In this document: positions 12,520 through 24,959 of the stretch, piece by piece
Layout: each line of letters opens with the position of its first letter
How positions within the stretch are numbered: the stretch's first letter is position 1
Assembly (NCBI GenBank): GCA_025084515.1
Contig: JAJAGP010002025.1
Coordinates: forward strand, 62,001 to 126,000
DNA length: 64,000 nt
Direction: 5' to 3'
Origin: Ancistrus triradiatus
Taxonomy: Eukaryota; Chordata; Actinopteri; Siluriformes; Loricariidae
Program-made: the position numbers and the translations under genes
The notes under the pieces: model-generated
Told to the model about the DNA's origin: nothing
The model's input: only the letters and a program-made list of their open reading frames with translations
Databases searched by the model: none

Positions 12520-12639
12520 ATATATTTGTGCTGATATCCATACCTTATTATGGCATAGTATTCTGGGAAATACAATCCATAGAATCTTAACTAAATTTCA
12601 CATTTATATTTTCCTTTCCTAATATTGTAATACGTCTAG

Positions 12640-12803
12640 ATTTAGTCATTTAGCAGATGGTCTTATCCAGAGCAACGTACAACGGATACAGTCTTACTAT
12701 CCATTCAAATGTGGGTTAAGTCCCTTTCTCAATGACCCAGTTGAGGGCAGGTTAGCAGAGGTGGGAGTATAGTCCAGTACCGTAACTTCATAGGTAACAC
12801 CAT
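12640..12803 (-). mobile_element. SINE family A, copy 2 (degenerate)
   Basis: Contains tcatttagcagatggtctta, tccagagcaacgtacaac and cagaggtggga of family A. The B box is deleted, and the A-box end has decayed to cataggtaacacc. Confidence 0.7.
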
Positions 12804-13678
12804 CTTTGTTTGTTATTTTTGAAAGGTACTATAGCACTTGCTACAGGAAACTGAACTATTTCTTTTAAAAAATCTTCTTAAGTCAACATGCAGACACTTA
12901 TGTTTGACTACCTTTGATCAAATGATACGTTGTTGATTTTTTTGTTGACTGTATTTAAAACAACCTCCACGGGGAATGCAAATGTATGTATCTGCAAATT
13001 GAATGTGCATTAATATTTATCTTCAGGAATAAAAAACAACTTAAAATATGGCATCAGCCATCAGTCATGGGCTCCACTGAGCAGCTGACTGAGAATCTGA
13101 AAATGGCTTTCAAAGAGAAAGAAGGTTCTCTTTCTCTCCTTGACTCTCTGCTCAAACTTTTGTACATGTTACATACATTTTAAGTTTGTTTTTTGCAGAG
13201 GTTGTGTTAGCTGCATTTTATTTAGAAAATCTGTAAGTGTGAAAAAAATATACAGCTTGCAGTGAGCCCAGACAGAGAATGAAGTAGCCAGGCAATCAAG
13301 TATAAGAATAAATACTTAAATAAAACTGCAGTCCTTTGTAGCCTGTTTGATTGTGTAAATATTAGTGTCCTGATTCTTGAATAAGAACGCAATTTAAAAA
13401 ATAGAATAAATAAAATAAATTGTTATTGATAGTGGGAATAAAAATTCTGCAGTAAATTTAACAATTACAGCTGTATTTAGACCACAAATTGAGGTTAAAA
13501 TAACGGATTCGTTTTTCAAATTTACTTTAGTATTTCTGAATTATGTCAAAGAAGAAAAATGTAATCAGTAAATGCTAAGGAAAGAATTACTGGATCAGCA
13601 ATCAAAAATCACAAAGGGTACTTTTGAAATCACTATGGGCGTTGCTCCTCCTCCTTAGTCTTTTATGATGTATGTGTA

Positions 13679-13680
<2 letters not shown>

Positions 13681-13750
<70 letters not shown>
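13681..13750. repeat. (TA)n microsatellite
   Basis: About 70 bp of pure TA. Confidence 0.98.
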
Positions 13751-13753
<3 letters not shown>

Positions 13754-14082
13754 TGATGCTGTTTTGTGATATATAGTGATGTTGTGTGATTAATATAGTG
13801 AATGTTTGGTTTTGTTAGTTATTGACAATATTATAGAATATTGTTTTTCATTAGTGAATTCCATGCCTCAAAAAATTCATGTATATACATATATATACAA
13901 TACTATATATACTAATATATAAGGTAGGTAACCAAAGTAGGTAACCAAAGTGCACTTTAGTAGGAGATATAGAAATACTCGAAATTGTTGAGAAGTACAC
14001 AAAATGAAGAACAGGGCATTTCGGACAGAGGTCCTTCATTAGCTGTGTGTATTCAAAGTGCTTACTTTGCCAGCACTTTGAA

Positions 14083-14083
<1 letters not shown>

Positions 14084-14127
<44 letters not shown>
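14084..14127. repeat. (ATCT)n microsatellite
   Basis: About 11 uninterrupted ATCT units directly abutting the terminal repeat of the Tc1-like composite that follows. Confidence 0.97.
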
Positions 14128-14128
<1 letters not shown>

Positions 14129-15041
14129 CAGTGGTGCTTGAAAGTTTGTGAACCCTTTAGAATTTTCTATATTTCTGCATAAATATGACCTAAAACGTCA
14201 TCAGATTTCCACACAATTCCTAAAAGTAGATAAAGAGAACCCAGTTAAACAAATGAAACAAACATATTATACTGAGTCATTTATTTATTGAGGAAAATGA
14301 TCCATATTACATATTAGTGAGTGGCAAAAGTTTGTGAACCTTTGCTTTTAGTATCTGGTGTGCCCAAAAGTTGAACATTATAGAAGAACATTATAGCAAC
14401 AGTATAGTATGTTGGTGGTAGTGTGATGTTCTGGGGCTATTTTGCTGCTTCAGGTCCTGGAAGACTTGCTGTGATAAATGGAACTATGAATTCTGTTGTC
14501 TACCAAAAAATCCTGAAGGAGAATGTCCAGCCATCTGTTCGTGACCTCAAGCTGAAACAAACATTGGTTTTGCAGTAGGACAATGATCCAAAACACACCA
14601 GCAAGTTCACCTCTGAGTGGCTGAAGAAAAACAAATGAAGACTTTGGAATGGCCTAGTCAAAGTCCTGACCTGAATCCTATTGAGATGCTGTGGCTGAAT
14701 TACAACAGTTCTGCAAAGATGAGAGGTCAAAATTCCTCCACAACGCTGTAAAACACTCACTGCAAGTTATCACAAATGCTTGGTTGCAGTTGTTGCTGCT
14801 AAGGGTGGCTCAACCAGTTATTAGGTTTAGGGGGCAATCACTTTTTCACACAGGGCCATGTAGGTTTGAATTTTTTCTCCTATTATAATAAACATCTTCA
14901 TGTAAAAACTGCATTTTGTGTTTACTTGTGTTGTCTATGACCAATATTTAAATGTGTTTGATGTTCCGAAACACTTAAGTGTGACAAACATGCAAAAAAA
15001 TAGGAAATCAGAAAGGGGGCAAACACTTCTTCACACCACTG
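14129..15041 (+). mobile_element. Composite Tc1-like element built from two families
   Basis: TA on both sides (14127..14128 and 15042..15043). The left 235 bp (cagtggtgcttgaaagtttg onwards) matches the 3' terminal repeat of the element at 54698..56291, inverted. From about 14375 to the right end, the sequence matches the 3' half of the family at 59657..60922: aacattatagcaacagta, tattttgctgcttcaggtcc, transposase text GPGRLAVINGTMNS, and an end of caaacacttcttcacaccactg. Both outer ends are therefore 3' ends of different families, sharing only about the last 8 bp (cagtggtg). The transposase part has stops (for example a TAG just before the QDNDPKHTS block) and no N-terminal half. Confidence 0.8.
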
Positions 15042-15043
15042 TA

Positions 15044-17150
15044 TATATAAGACAAGTAATTTTGTCTGTCTGCCTGTCTAATTTCTATTTTCTTTTTTAT
15101 CTATATCTCTATTTAAATTGAAATATGACACAGAGTAGAGGCTATTTGACAGAATTAAGTCAATTCTTTATTGTTCTTTCTTCTAAAGAATATCATAGAT
15201 ACTACTACTAACATACACCACAGAAAAAACACAGTAATGAACTGGGCAATGTTTCATATGGTCATTTTGTACAAAGAATGTGCTAGGTTATAGAAAACTC
15301 TGGGGTTCTCATTGTTAAACTTGATTTTTATTGGTCAGCAGTTGCATCAGCTTTGATGCAACAAAGTCACACGCTATGAAGCACAAACCCCAATGGTCAT
15401 TTCTACATAGTGGTGTGTATTGATCATAGTAGTAATAAGGGGAGTCAATTGAAAAATAATGATTCTTTCTATGCTGCCAAGCATATATTATGTGCAGGGA
15501 TACTTTAGGAGCAAATGAATTTTCCAACCACTTGAGAATATATGCAGGCCCATTAGTAGCTGCTTTCATTTCTCATTATGGGCGATGTTAGTAAATCATC
15601 TGTCCCTAGGCCTCGGGGTAGGAATGCTTTAACACACAAAGAAGCTCTGAATTAACTGAAGTTTGGGGACAATGACCATGCTGTGTTCCCAGACCAACCA
15701 CATTGTGGCACATGGTTGCTGCCTATGCTAAACTGTATTTGTATCTAACATTGAGATGGCAAGCGCTTCTCCAGCTGCCAGCATTACCCACCTGTGGTTT
15801 CGTTCCTCAAATGCCAAGACACGGTCTGTTTTTTCCAGATTCTCCCTCCAGTTCAACCTCATTCATTTCTGCTACACATCATGACTTCCCCATGGACACA
15901 AAGCATCATGGACAGTTCATGAACCACCACTGTTATTCAATTTGCAATTTGCATTCAAGTTGCAGCGGAACTTCAGTGTCTGTTCCTCTTCTTTTAGGAG
16001 CTGAACAACATCTCCATTGCATCTGTTGGTTCTAGCTGTTTTTTAATCATGGTCATTTGCTAATGCCAGTGCTAAGTAATAAGAAGGTCAGACTAGTGAG
16101 TGAGGGATAAAATAGTAAGTAATTGACAAAGACAACACAGAGAATGTGAGGATGACCCAGAATAACACTGGATAAGGCAATGCTGGTGATGATACACAGA
16201 GGACACAAGCGTTACTAGCATGTACAAAAGCTAGGAGTGGAGAACACACTAGGAAAATGAAGCAACAGGACAGAAGTAGTGTGCTGGTATACACGTGAGT
16301 AGAGTCAGGGAAAGTGCTTAGAGGACACGTATTCAAACAGGACACCGCACAAGGAGTGGTGTTGAGAACTAATAAGGAAGAAAGAAAAGCCGACATTTAA
16401 ATAGATGCCAGGAGCCAGCTGCGTCTTCCCACTTCTTTCCAGAAGTGACAATGCTGCCTTGGAGAGGTGTATAGTCCAGCATGCCATACCATGACAGTAG
16501 GTGTGGTTGAGCCTCACACAAATTGATTCATCATCTGGGAGACAGACCACATGTGACACTCCACTGTTATACCCATGTCTCTAAAATGAGGGGTCTGACT
16601 TTCTGGCCTAAAGTAGAAGTTCTACAGCCATTTGTTATACTAGTATTGATTGAAGGCAACATCTGAACTCATTAAACATGTGCCCTGGCTCGATGTGGTT
16701 TATGATGTGCTCACAGCTCCTGATTTGATTGTACTTGTGGCAGCACTGAATGAGCTGCTGAAAATGAGGCCACTTACAATCAGAGATTACTTTCTGGGCT
16801 TGTTTGGTCTGCTCTAATAAAGTGTTTTCTGATATGGCCTTTGTAAACCTTGTTACATGAGGTTCTGTTCACTGAAATAAAATCTTATTTAATTTCATGT
16901 AACACAGCATTGATGCAACTGATCCTAAAGGCATCTGCAAATGGTCTACCAATGATGATTGCTACAGCTTTTACTACATTTTCCACAGTAAACTACTATA
17001 TATTTTTCTACTTTCTGAGACACATCTGTTGTGGAAGACACGTTATTCATAGTGAATGATATATGGTTTTAGGACACGTCTATTTAGCAAAATTTCATGA
17101 TTACTGTTAAACATCAAAGAGATTGTTGAGCATTAAAGGCCGTTTATATG
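15044..17150. other. Gene-free DNA
   Basis: No supported gene or repeat. The open frames at 15703..16035 and 16088..16559 lack motifs, splice context or family resemblance. Confidence 0.45.
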
Positions 17151-17179
17151 TCAGTATATATCACCTTGCTGGTCTGTCC

Positions 17180-17480
17180 TGGTGTTATTAAAGAACACCT
17201 CCCGAAAGTGTCAGGAGCCCCGTTAATCTGATAATGATTTTTATCATAGCCTGGATGATTAAATACAATCTGCTTAATTGGGAGACTGATTTCAGTCCTC
17301 AGCTATGGAGGTGAAAGAAACTAGTGAGGATGGTCCCTTTGCACTAAATGTGATGTGACTTATCAAGGAGACCATTGAAAGACCTGCAGTGCTTAATTAC
17401 CTCTCCCTGATATGGCATTGACCTTTCTCTATTCTAATTTGATTATGGTCATTATTATGACTTGCACTTTTGATACACAC
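17180..17480. promoter_or_regulatory. Candidate conserved non-coding element
   Basis: Non-repetitive, non-coding and rich in homeodomain-type cores within a short span (gataatgatttttatc, gatgattaaatacaatc, tgcttaattgggag, gcttaattacctc). The texture is that of deeply conserved developmental enhancers, but conservation cannot be tested here. Confidence 0.25.
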
Positions 17481-18051
17481 AAACCACACTGCTCCAATGA
17501 TATCTCCACACGATAGCAAGTATTTCCCAGCTTCAGTGGCATTTCAACCATGGTCTATTATTACATGTTTTAGACATTCATTCAGTAAATGCTCTTTATG
17601 CACAAATTACTCATATGACTAACATTGGATTTTTTTTTTGAGGAGTTACTTTCATTAGACGCATATCAAATGCCTTTATAGATTTCTAAAAATAAAACAT
17701 TACAACATATACAGATTAGCACAGAATCTGCCATGTGATTCATAAATTCAAGGCCCTGTGGGGAGTATTATTTGTCAGGACTTGCAAGGAGCTTCATGTG
17801 CATCACAAAACAGCAGCTTGTAATCAACCAATGGAAACCTGTTTGTGGGGGGGGATGGTGTGACAGTGTAAGGAGGAACTCAGTCCTGCAGCATCAGGCG
17901 AGGATGAGCTGTCGGCATCTCACTAATCCACCTGAGAAGAACAGCGAGAGATGTGTTACCTACTTGGAGCAGTGGTTCTTCAGAAGCAATTTGATGTTTT
18001 CATTATTAAAGATGAGATAAGGAAATCCTAGCATACATATGGCTATATATA

Positions 18052-18054
<3 letters not shown>

Positions 18055-18094
<40 letters not shown>
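18055..18094. repeat. (GT)n microsatellite
   Basis: About 20 GT units. Confidence 0.98.
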
Positions 18095-18097
<3 letters not shown>

Positions 18098-19560
18098 GCC
18101 ATGTTAGGAGATGCAACTCCCTTTACAACTGATCAACTTTCCACACATATTGCACACATTATTTAGCCTATTAAAGTAGAGGCAAACTTTTGAGTGCTTT
18201 TGAGCATCCATCTTCCACTAATGCCCTGGGAGAGCATACAGTACACTGTATTGATATACTTGTTTAAAATATGTATGTGACATGAGGAACTTTGAGAATT
18301 GAAGGAAGTGGGATTTTTCTATTGAGGCCAAACATTAAAGTCTTTTTCACTAAACGTTTGGGGCTGGGATGGAATCAGGAGTCAATGTAGGCCAGTACAG
18401 AACCTGGAATCCAGAACCCCACACCCTCTGGCTGCACAAATATGAAGGGGCACCTCACACTCAGGACTCCACAAGGGTGGCCTTGCTTCTACACTTGAAA
18501 CCAACAGACTACCTTCACTTCACCGAAAGTTACAAACCATGGTGGCTCAGTACTGGGCACCAGTGATCTACTAGTCTGGTTCATACGTCACCTCAAGTCA
18601 CATAGCGAGTGATCATCTTGGTGATCTGATTCTTCACTAATCAGTTTCATAACTGCATGTGAAGTCGGTATCGCCACAGTTTACATAGCATTCCCTTGCC
18701 TAATGGCAAGACTGCATTTTTCTGCCTGGGTCTGTTCCTGGTTCCATGGCAAAAGTCATGGTTCTGTCTGTGGCTATGTCTCTCAAGATGGAGAACTCCT
18801 TCTTTTCAGTCTCTTGAGTCGTGTGAGCTGGGTCAATAGTTAACCTGACCGGTTTATATACTGTGAGAATGTACTACGTACCTATACAGTTCGCTGTAGC
18901 TCCTTACACAGTGCCTTTGTGGCTCTTATTTCCCACACTTATTTTACTGCATCCTGTTTTGAAGTTTGAATTTTACACGTCTTGGACACTATTGTCTAAT
19001 ACTGTCTTGGCAACACTAATGCACTAACACCAGTAAATCCACAATTATTAGCAGCCCTGGTGAAAATGAGTAAAAAAAGTAATAAGAAATACACCTTTTG
19101 CTGTAAGCTACCTAATGTAAAATGTAACAATAAAACTACCTTTCTACTGGAAAGTAAACTATCAGCCTTACTACATTCACAATACATGCAAAACACTTTT
19201 AATAGAGTTATGGTCAAAATGATACCTTTTCAGATTATCTTATGCATGCAATCATTGAAATTCCTGTCTACCTACTAGTGTGAAATCCTATCTTTTCCTA
19301 TCCTCTCAATGTGCATAACTGCCTTTCTATTATTATAGATCTTAGTAGCTCTAGACTATTCCAAATGTTTATTCTTTACTCTCTGTCTCTTATCTAAAAA
19401 GAGACAGATTCGTTTTTTCTAGTTTATATTGTTCCATTGTTAATATTGTCCAAGAATACCATTATTTATTTTGGTTGCAATATGAAATCCATCTTAAAAC
19501 CTTCAATAATTCACAGGATGTCAGAGGGCAAACTGAATGTCAGTTGTATTTTCAGATGTT
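18095..19560. other. Gene-free DNA
   Basis: Nothing supported on either strand. Confidence 0.45.
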
Positions 19561-19582
19561 TATTTATCTGTCTGTCTGCCTG

Positions 19583-19617
<35 letters not shown>
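19561..19617. repeat. (CTGT)n/(ATCT)n microsatellite
   Basis: A short CTGT run turns into a run of ATCT units. It explains the apparent SIYLSIYLSI frames. Confidence 0.95.
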
Positions 19618-19779
19618 CAAATATCAGCCAAATAGCAGCATCTCAATGCATCGTCCATTTCATCAATTACTAGACCACTACATTTTGATTTTTAACTACA
19701 TTAAACAGATATGTGTAGAGAAATGCAAAAAAGAAGTAATTGATATTTGTTTGTCATTGTGAAAAGAAACATGTATCAT

Positions 19780-20200
19780 TGGCCGCCTACCAGCTGAGGA
19801 GGAGGAATTAACAATGCTTCCTTAGTATGACATGTAATTAAAAGAACATTGTGATAAGTAATTAATTGACGGTTTCAGGGGCTCAAGTGGGCTGCTTTGG
19901 CAGTGGGTAATTGTTGTTGTCAGATAATATGCAGGCGTGTCACTGCATTCATTCTGGGTACACTGTGAGGCGGGCCTTCATTTCCACTGTTAATGAGAGA
20001 CTACACATGCGGAACAATATCAAGCATCCCGTTAATCCTCCATGTCCGTTGTTCTCCCCCAGAGAGGCAGCCAAGGCATAACTGAGGTTTAATTTCAAAA
20101 TCATGAGAAGGGGCTTGTCTTTAATTGCTGCTCCACAGCAGACTGAACACAGCCATGAGTGCCAAGCACAAACAGCCTATGAGAAATGAGTTTTCAGAAT
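19780..20200. promoter_or_regulatory. Candidate conserved non-coding element
   Basis: Unique, non-coding, GC-balanced text with many homeodomain and other factor-like cores (gacatgtaattaaaagaac, gataagtaattaattgac, gtctttaattgctgc, aatcatgagaaggggc), in contrast to the AT-rich flanks. No repeat similarity was noticed within the window. Enhancer function is inference. Confidence 0.3.
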
Positions 20201-20710
20201 TCATCTGCTAAGTTGTGGCTGAAGAAAAGGGGTCTTGCTATCCACCTCTCTCGTGTCTCAGTATTTCTTTCTTGACACTTTTGCAAAAACAACAAACAAA
20301 AACACAAGCCAGCTGGCCATCCAAATACTATTTTAAACATGCACATGCTTATTTCCCATTGTTATTTGATGATATAATTATTCATGATGCAAACAGAAGA
20401 AGGTCCTGTAAAGGTAGTATACAGAAAATCTTACTGCAGAGCAGCAGGTTTTTGTGGTGACTGTATCACCACATAAATGTATCAATTGAATAGTTGCAAT
20501 TAAGTGGTTCCAGCACACTTATCACCAGGTGTGATAACACACTACCTATAGTTACATGTTTTTTCTATGGTAGCTTTGTTGACATTTGGGAAAACATTGT
20601 TGACATTGTTTTTTTCCACACCAAGAATGACAAATTGCTTCTTTTCCTCTTGGTTTCTGAGTATTTCACTAAATGTCTCCATAAGCACACCACTCTGTTC
20701 TGTACTGTTG

Positions 20711-20810
20711 TTCACCACCTTCAGTCCAGCGACTCTCTATGTTTTGAAATAAATAAATAAATAAACAAATAATTAATAACATACAGAATCGCTGGACTGA
20801 AGGTGGTGAA
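20711..20810. repeat. Hairpin-forming inverted repeat (MITE-like)
   Basis: The left arm (ttcaccaccttcagtccagc...) and right arm (...gctggactgaaggtggtgaa) are about 33 bp each, near-perfect at the outer 23 bp, around an (ATAA)n loop. The structure resembles a minimal hairpin MITE. No coding content. Confidence 0.75.
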
Positions 20811-20835
20811 TTACGTAATTAATTACTTATTTACT

Positions 20836-21089
20836 GTATTTATTTAACATCACATTATGTCATTACTACTTGTCAAACATACTCACACTGGGATACTGGA
20901 GAGTCCAACCGACCTAACGTTTGTCTAGCACATTGAATGTGGGAGGAAACTAGACTACCCAGAGAAATCCCACGAGGACACAGCTAGAACATACAAACTC
21001 CATACTGGTGGAGTCCGGGGGCAGGATTGCACTGGGGATCTCTGTGAGATCTGTGAGGTGAGCTCACCATGTGCGCCACTGTGACACCT
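20836..21089 (-). mobile_element. V-SINE copy (degenerate)
   Basis: Minus-strand V-SINE central domain (tttcctcccacattcaatgt, gagtttgtatgttctagctg) and a head close to cacagtggcgcacatggtg. No clear target-site duplication. Confidence 0.75.
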
Positions 21090-21298
21090 GACTCTCAAAG
21101 TTGCTTTGATGGAATCAGCATTTGTCTGCCACGTCTTGGTTTATACCCAGAGCAACAAATAGTTTTTTTGTATTTGATGAAACAAAATGGTGCAGCTGCT
21201 TATGTGGCTCATACATTCACAATCTCTGAGACAGTAGTTAGTCACAAACTCGTATTAGTTTAATGAAAAAATCATGGTATACATAAGCTGCTGTGAAT

Positions 21299-21495
21299 GA
21301 CTGTGGTAGCCTAGCGGTTAAGGTACTGGACTATGGACCAGAAGGTCCAGGGTTCAAATCCCACCTCTGCCAAGCTGCCGCTGTTGGGTCCTTGAGCAAG
21401 GCCCTTAACCCAAAATAATTGCTTGGATTGTAAGACTGTATCAATTGTAAGTCGCTCTGGATAAGGGCGTCTGCTAAATGCTGTAAATGTAAATG
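21299..21495 (+). mobile_element. SINE family A, copy 3 (best preserved)
   Basis: Full-length plus-strand copy: A-box-like gtagcctagcggttaaggta at 21306, B-box-like gggttcaaatccc at 21350, then ccttgagcaaggcccttaac, taagtcgctctggataaggg and the tail tgctgtaaatgtaaatga. The pol III boxes lie in the expected order. Confidence 0.93.
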
Positions 21496-23403
21496 ATAGC
21501 AAATTCTTTTTCTAACAGTATAATTCACGAGTACAAAAAGTGACATTGGGTCACCTTTTAAACAAGCGATATCATGATGAAAATTTTTACTGGTATAGAG
21601 CCTTTTACCTGCAAAAGTTTGAGTTAAATGTTTTGCATTCTAATTGCTATATAGCAGACCTGCTTATTTCCAAGGTAGTCATCAGACATTGAATGACGCA
21701 TACGTCAAGCTGATTTCCAAAGCATCAGAACAGCTACTCAAGATTCCGACAATTTCAAAACCATGAATCAAGGGGCTGTGATTTTCTGCACAGAAGTAGT
21801 CATGCACTTCTGGTGCATTTTGAGAGAAAACTGTCACTGGTAATTGTGATGCACCCAAGGAAAAAGCTTGCTGTTCGTCTAAGTACCTAGTCCCCTCCAG
21901 GCAAAAGCCAATAACCACTCCTTCAGTGGGAATGAGAAATAAATAAACAATTAAGTAAGAGAAAAGTATCGACCGGCTACCATGTGCATTTTTTGAGCTT
22001 GAAGCATGCTTATATAAAAGGCTTGCTGAAGCAGTGGATTTGAGTGGACTTAATCACTGAATCAATTCAGTGTTTACGTCAGTCAGCGAAGTTCAACAAA
22101 TTTCCATTCGTTTGCATTTGTAGCAGCTGAATACTGCCATGCATGTAACTGAAACCAGTGGTGCTCACTAAGATCTACTCAATAACTTACACGATAAAGA
22201 TTTTCTGAACCCAGGATTAGTAAACAAGTTATAGGCTAGAGTACAGGCTAGAATACATTCTGATCAAGTGGCCGATCACAGTGCAAGCAGACAACACTGC
22301 CAAAGATGTGGAGAATATTAAAGGACTAGCTCTAAAACCTGGCTTTCCAATTTAGTGTTGATGCATGAATAACAGCTTTTAACAGCACAGTTATTAATAG
22401 TTATTAGTTTAACAGACTTATGATAATTAATTCTTTCATCCGTGCACAGCAGCAGTAGCAAAATCATTCTGTTAATAATGAAATTTAAAATGAAATGCAC
22501 AATGCATTCCAAACTGGAACCAGTTGTTGCTTCCTGAGAATTACTCTCATCTATATGTGTACCTAATTTATATATGCGGTTCCAGACATATTGCAGTTAC
22601 ACACTTGTGATATCAAGAAATACATGGTTAAATGAAGAGCACTAATATTGAGCCTGATGTATGCTACATCTAGAAAATTGAGGGTCATAGTGTTTGTTAA
22701 GGATAATGACTGAGATGCTTTGATGGATAGAGTACGTCTGATCTTAAACCTGGATTCTCCCGGGCCTCTGATTTGCATTAGCCACTCTGTTAAGCCCCTC
22801 TCTTCTTTATTCTGCCAAACGGACTTGGCCATCATTATGTCTCTCATTATCTCTCAGCTCTCATCAGTATTCCACACGGTCCATCTTAGGAAGTCGTACA
22901 GACAAGTTACAAGTCTCCTTCCAATTTCCACACAGGCACATATGCACACCATCACTGATGGAGTGCAAAACGTATAGGGTAAGACCTTGGACATACATTG
23001 AACATCATTTATTCCATGGGAAATGGACACAGGACAGAAATGGCAGAATTGACAGTAATGGTTGTTGACCGGACATTACCATAGTCACATAGTCTTTCTT
23101 TGCTACTGTAATGTAAATATAAAAGGTATTTTCAAAAGAAAACTGCGCGCATGATGCGTAATGATACGTAAACGTATCAGTGATACTGCTGAAAACAAGA
23201 GTGGTTGATGAGTGATTGAAACGACTGATACTTTTGTTTTACAGAATACAAAAATGCATTGATAGACAGTATTACAAACAACTTGGAAGATCAGCAAGGT
23301 GAGTGTATGTGAACAAGTCTATATAGTTAAAGATTAGAGAGAATATGCAGGTAGTGGGGGAACAAAAAAGGAGTTCTACTTACAATAATACAAGCATACA
23401 GTA
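21496..23403. other. Gene-free DNA with one enhancer-like block
   Basis: No supported gene. 22690..22960 (text such as gatttgcattagccactctg and tcattatgtctctcattatc) is non-repetitive and could be a conserved non-coding element; the rest shows nothing. Confidence 0.35.
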
Positions 23404-23469
23404 TACAATGGGGTAAAAAGTATTTAGTCAGCCCCTGATTGTGCAAGTTCTCCTATTTAGAAAGATGAA

Positions 23470-24256
23470 AGAGGTCTATAATTTTCATCATAGGTATACT
23501 TGAAATATGAGAGACAGAATGAGAAAATAAAATCCACTCCTTCGTTGCCCGAGCGGTGTGTTTGGGATCATTGTCATGCTGGAAGACCCAGCCACATTCC
23601 ATCTTCAATGCTGTCACTGATGGAAGAAGGTTTTGGCTTAAAATCTCACGATACATGGCCCTGCTTATTCTTTCCTTAACACGGATCAGTCGTCCTGTCC
23701 CCTTTGCAGAAAAACAGCCCCAAAGCATGATGTTTCCACCCCCATGCTTCACAGTAGGTATGGTGTTCTTGGGATACAACTCAGCATTCAAACATGACTA
23801 GTTGAGTTTATATCAAGAAGTTCTATTTTGGTTTCATCTGACCACATGATATTCTCAATCCTTTTCTGGATCATCCATATGCTCTATGGCAAACTTCAGA
23901 CGGGCCTGGACATGTACTGGCTTAAGCAGGGGGACACGTCTGGCACTGCAGGATCTGAGTCCCTCTCGGCGTAGTGTGTTACTGATGGTAGCCTTTGTTA
24001 CTTTGGTCCCAGCTCTCTGCAGGTCATTCATCAGGTCCCTCCGTGTAGTTCTGGGATTTTTGCTCACCGTTCTCATGATCATTTTGACCCCATGGGATGA
24101 GATCTTGCATGGAGCCCCAGATCGAGGGAGATTATCAATGGTTTTGTATGTCTTCCATTTTCTTACAATTGCTCCCACAGTTGATTTATTCACACCAACC
24201 TGCTTGCCTATTGTAGATTCACTCTTCCCAAATTGGTGCAGGTCTACAGTTTTCAT
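23470..24256 (-). pseudogene. Tc1-like transposase pseudogene (family 3)
   Basis: Two minus-strand frames make up most of a Tc1 transposase. 24256..23855 gives the paired-type HTH (VGVNKSTVGAIVRKWKTY), the GRPR-like PRSGAPCKIS and the second HTH up to HMDDPEKD. 23791..23453 resumes with VKHGGGNIMLWGCFSAKGTG and QHDNDPKHTARATKEW, which holds the second catalytic Asp. The stretch between them that should carry the first catalytic Asp is split by a frameshift/stop, and the end after KEW, with the catalytic Glu, is lost. Inactive. The long plus-strand frame opposite it (23886..24560) is its antisense shadow. Confidence 0.92.
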
Positions 24257-24546
24257 CCTGGTGTCTTTCGACAGCTCTTTTTTCTTGAGTTTGGAGTCTG
24301 ACGGTTTGAGGCTGTGGACATTTGTCTTTTATACAGATAACGAGGTCAAACAGGTGCCATTAATACAGGTAACAAGTGGAGGACAGAAGAGCTTCTTAAA
24401 GAAGAAGTTACAGGTCTGTGAGAGCCAGAAATCTTGCTTGTTTGTGGGTGACCAAATACTTATTTTCCACCATGAGTTACAATTAAATTCTTTAAAAATC
24501 CTACAATGTGATTTCCTGGATTTTTTTTCTTATTTTGTCTCTCATA

Positions 24547-24709
24547 ATTCCAGAAGTTGAATCTGTTCATCTGGACATAGATTTTGTCGGAGAAACGTTT
24601 CGTCACTGATTAAGTGACTTCCTCAGTCTCGAAGAAGTCAATTAGATGAGTAACGAAATGTTTCTCCGACAAAATCTATGTCCAGATGAACAGATTCAAC
24701 TTCTGGGAT
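24547..24709. mobile_element. MITE with about 55-bp terminal inverted repeats
   Basis: The arms ccagaagttgaatctgttca...cgtttcgt and its reverse complement (near-perfect, 24547..24606 and 24650..24709) surround a 43-bp centre. It is nested in the Tc1 element. The host text tttcctggatt ... tgtctctcata occurs on both sides, suggesting that the insertion was accompanied by a flank duplication rather than a simple short target-site duplication. Confidence 0.85.
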
Positions 24710-24959
24710 TTTCTTTCCTGGATTATTAAGCATGCATCAAGACGTTTTGTCTCTCATAGTTGAAGAGTACCTATGATGAAAATTACAGAACTGTTTCATA
24801 TTTCTAAGTAGGAGAACTTGCACAATCAGTGGCTGACTAAATACTTTTTTGGCCCACTGTACATATATAATGTGACACAGACTCATGATGAGTAATTTTA
24901 ACCACGATTTGCATTAAGTTTAGCTTTCAATCAAAAGAATTCAAACTTTTTAAAAGTGA

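Larger units (their letters stand above)
23406..24859 (-). mobile_element. Tc1-like element, nearly full length, family 3
   Basis: TA-flanked (23404..23405, 24860..24861). The ends are inverted copies (caatggggtaaaaagtattt / aaatacttttttggcccactg, both followed inwards by the cactgattgtgcaagttctcc block). The transposase pseudogene lies on the minus strand, and a MITE is inserted near the right end. Confidence 0.92.

Noticed and set aside
16088..16559. Minus-strand frames of 102 and 84 residues with hydrophobic runs
   Set aside because: No family resemblance, and hydrophobicity follows from T-rich codons.
21299..21370. tRNA gene
   Set aside because: A- and B-box-like segments are present, but the sequence does not fold as a full tRNA and continues into a SINE tail found in five copies.
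23886..24560. 224-residue plus-strand frame
   Set aside because: Antisense to a Tc1-like transposase and its terminal repeat.
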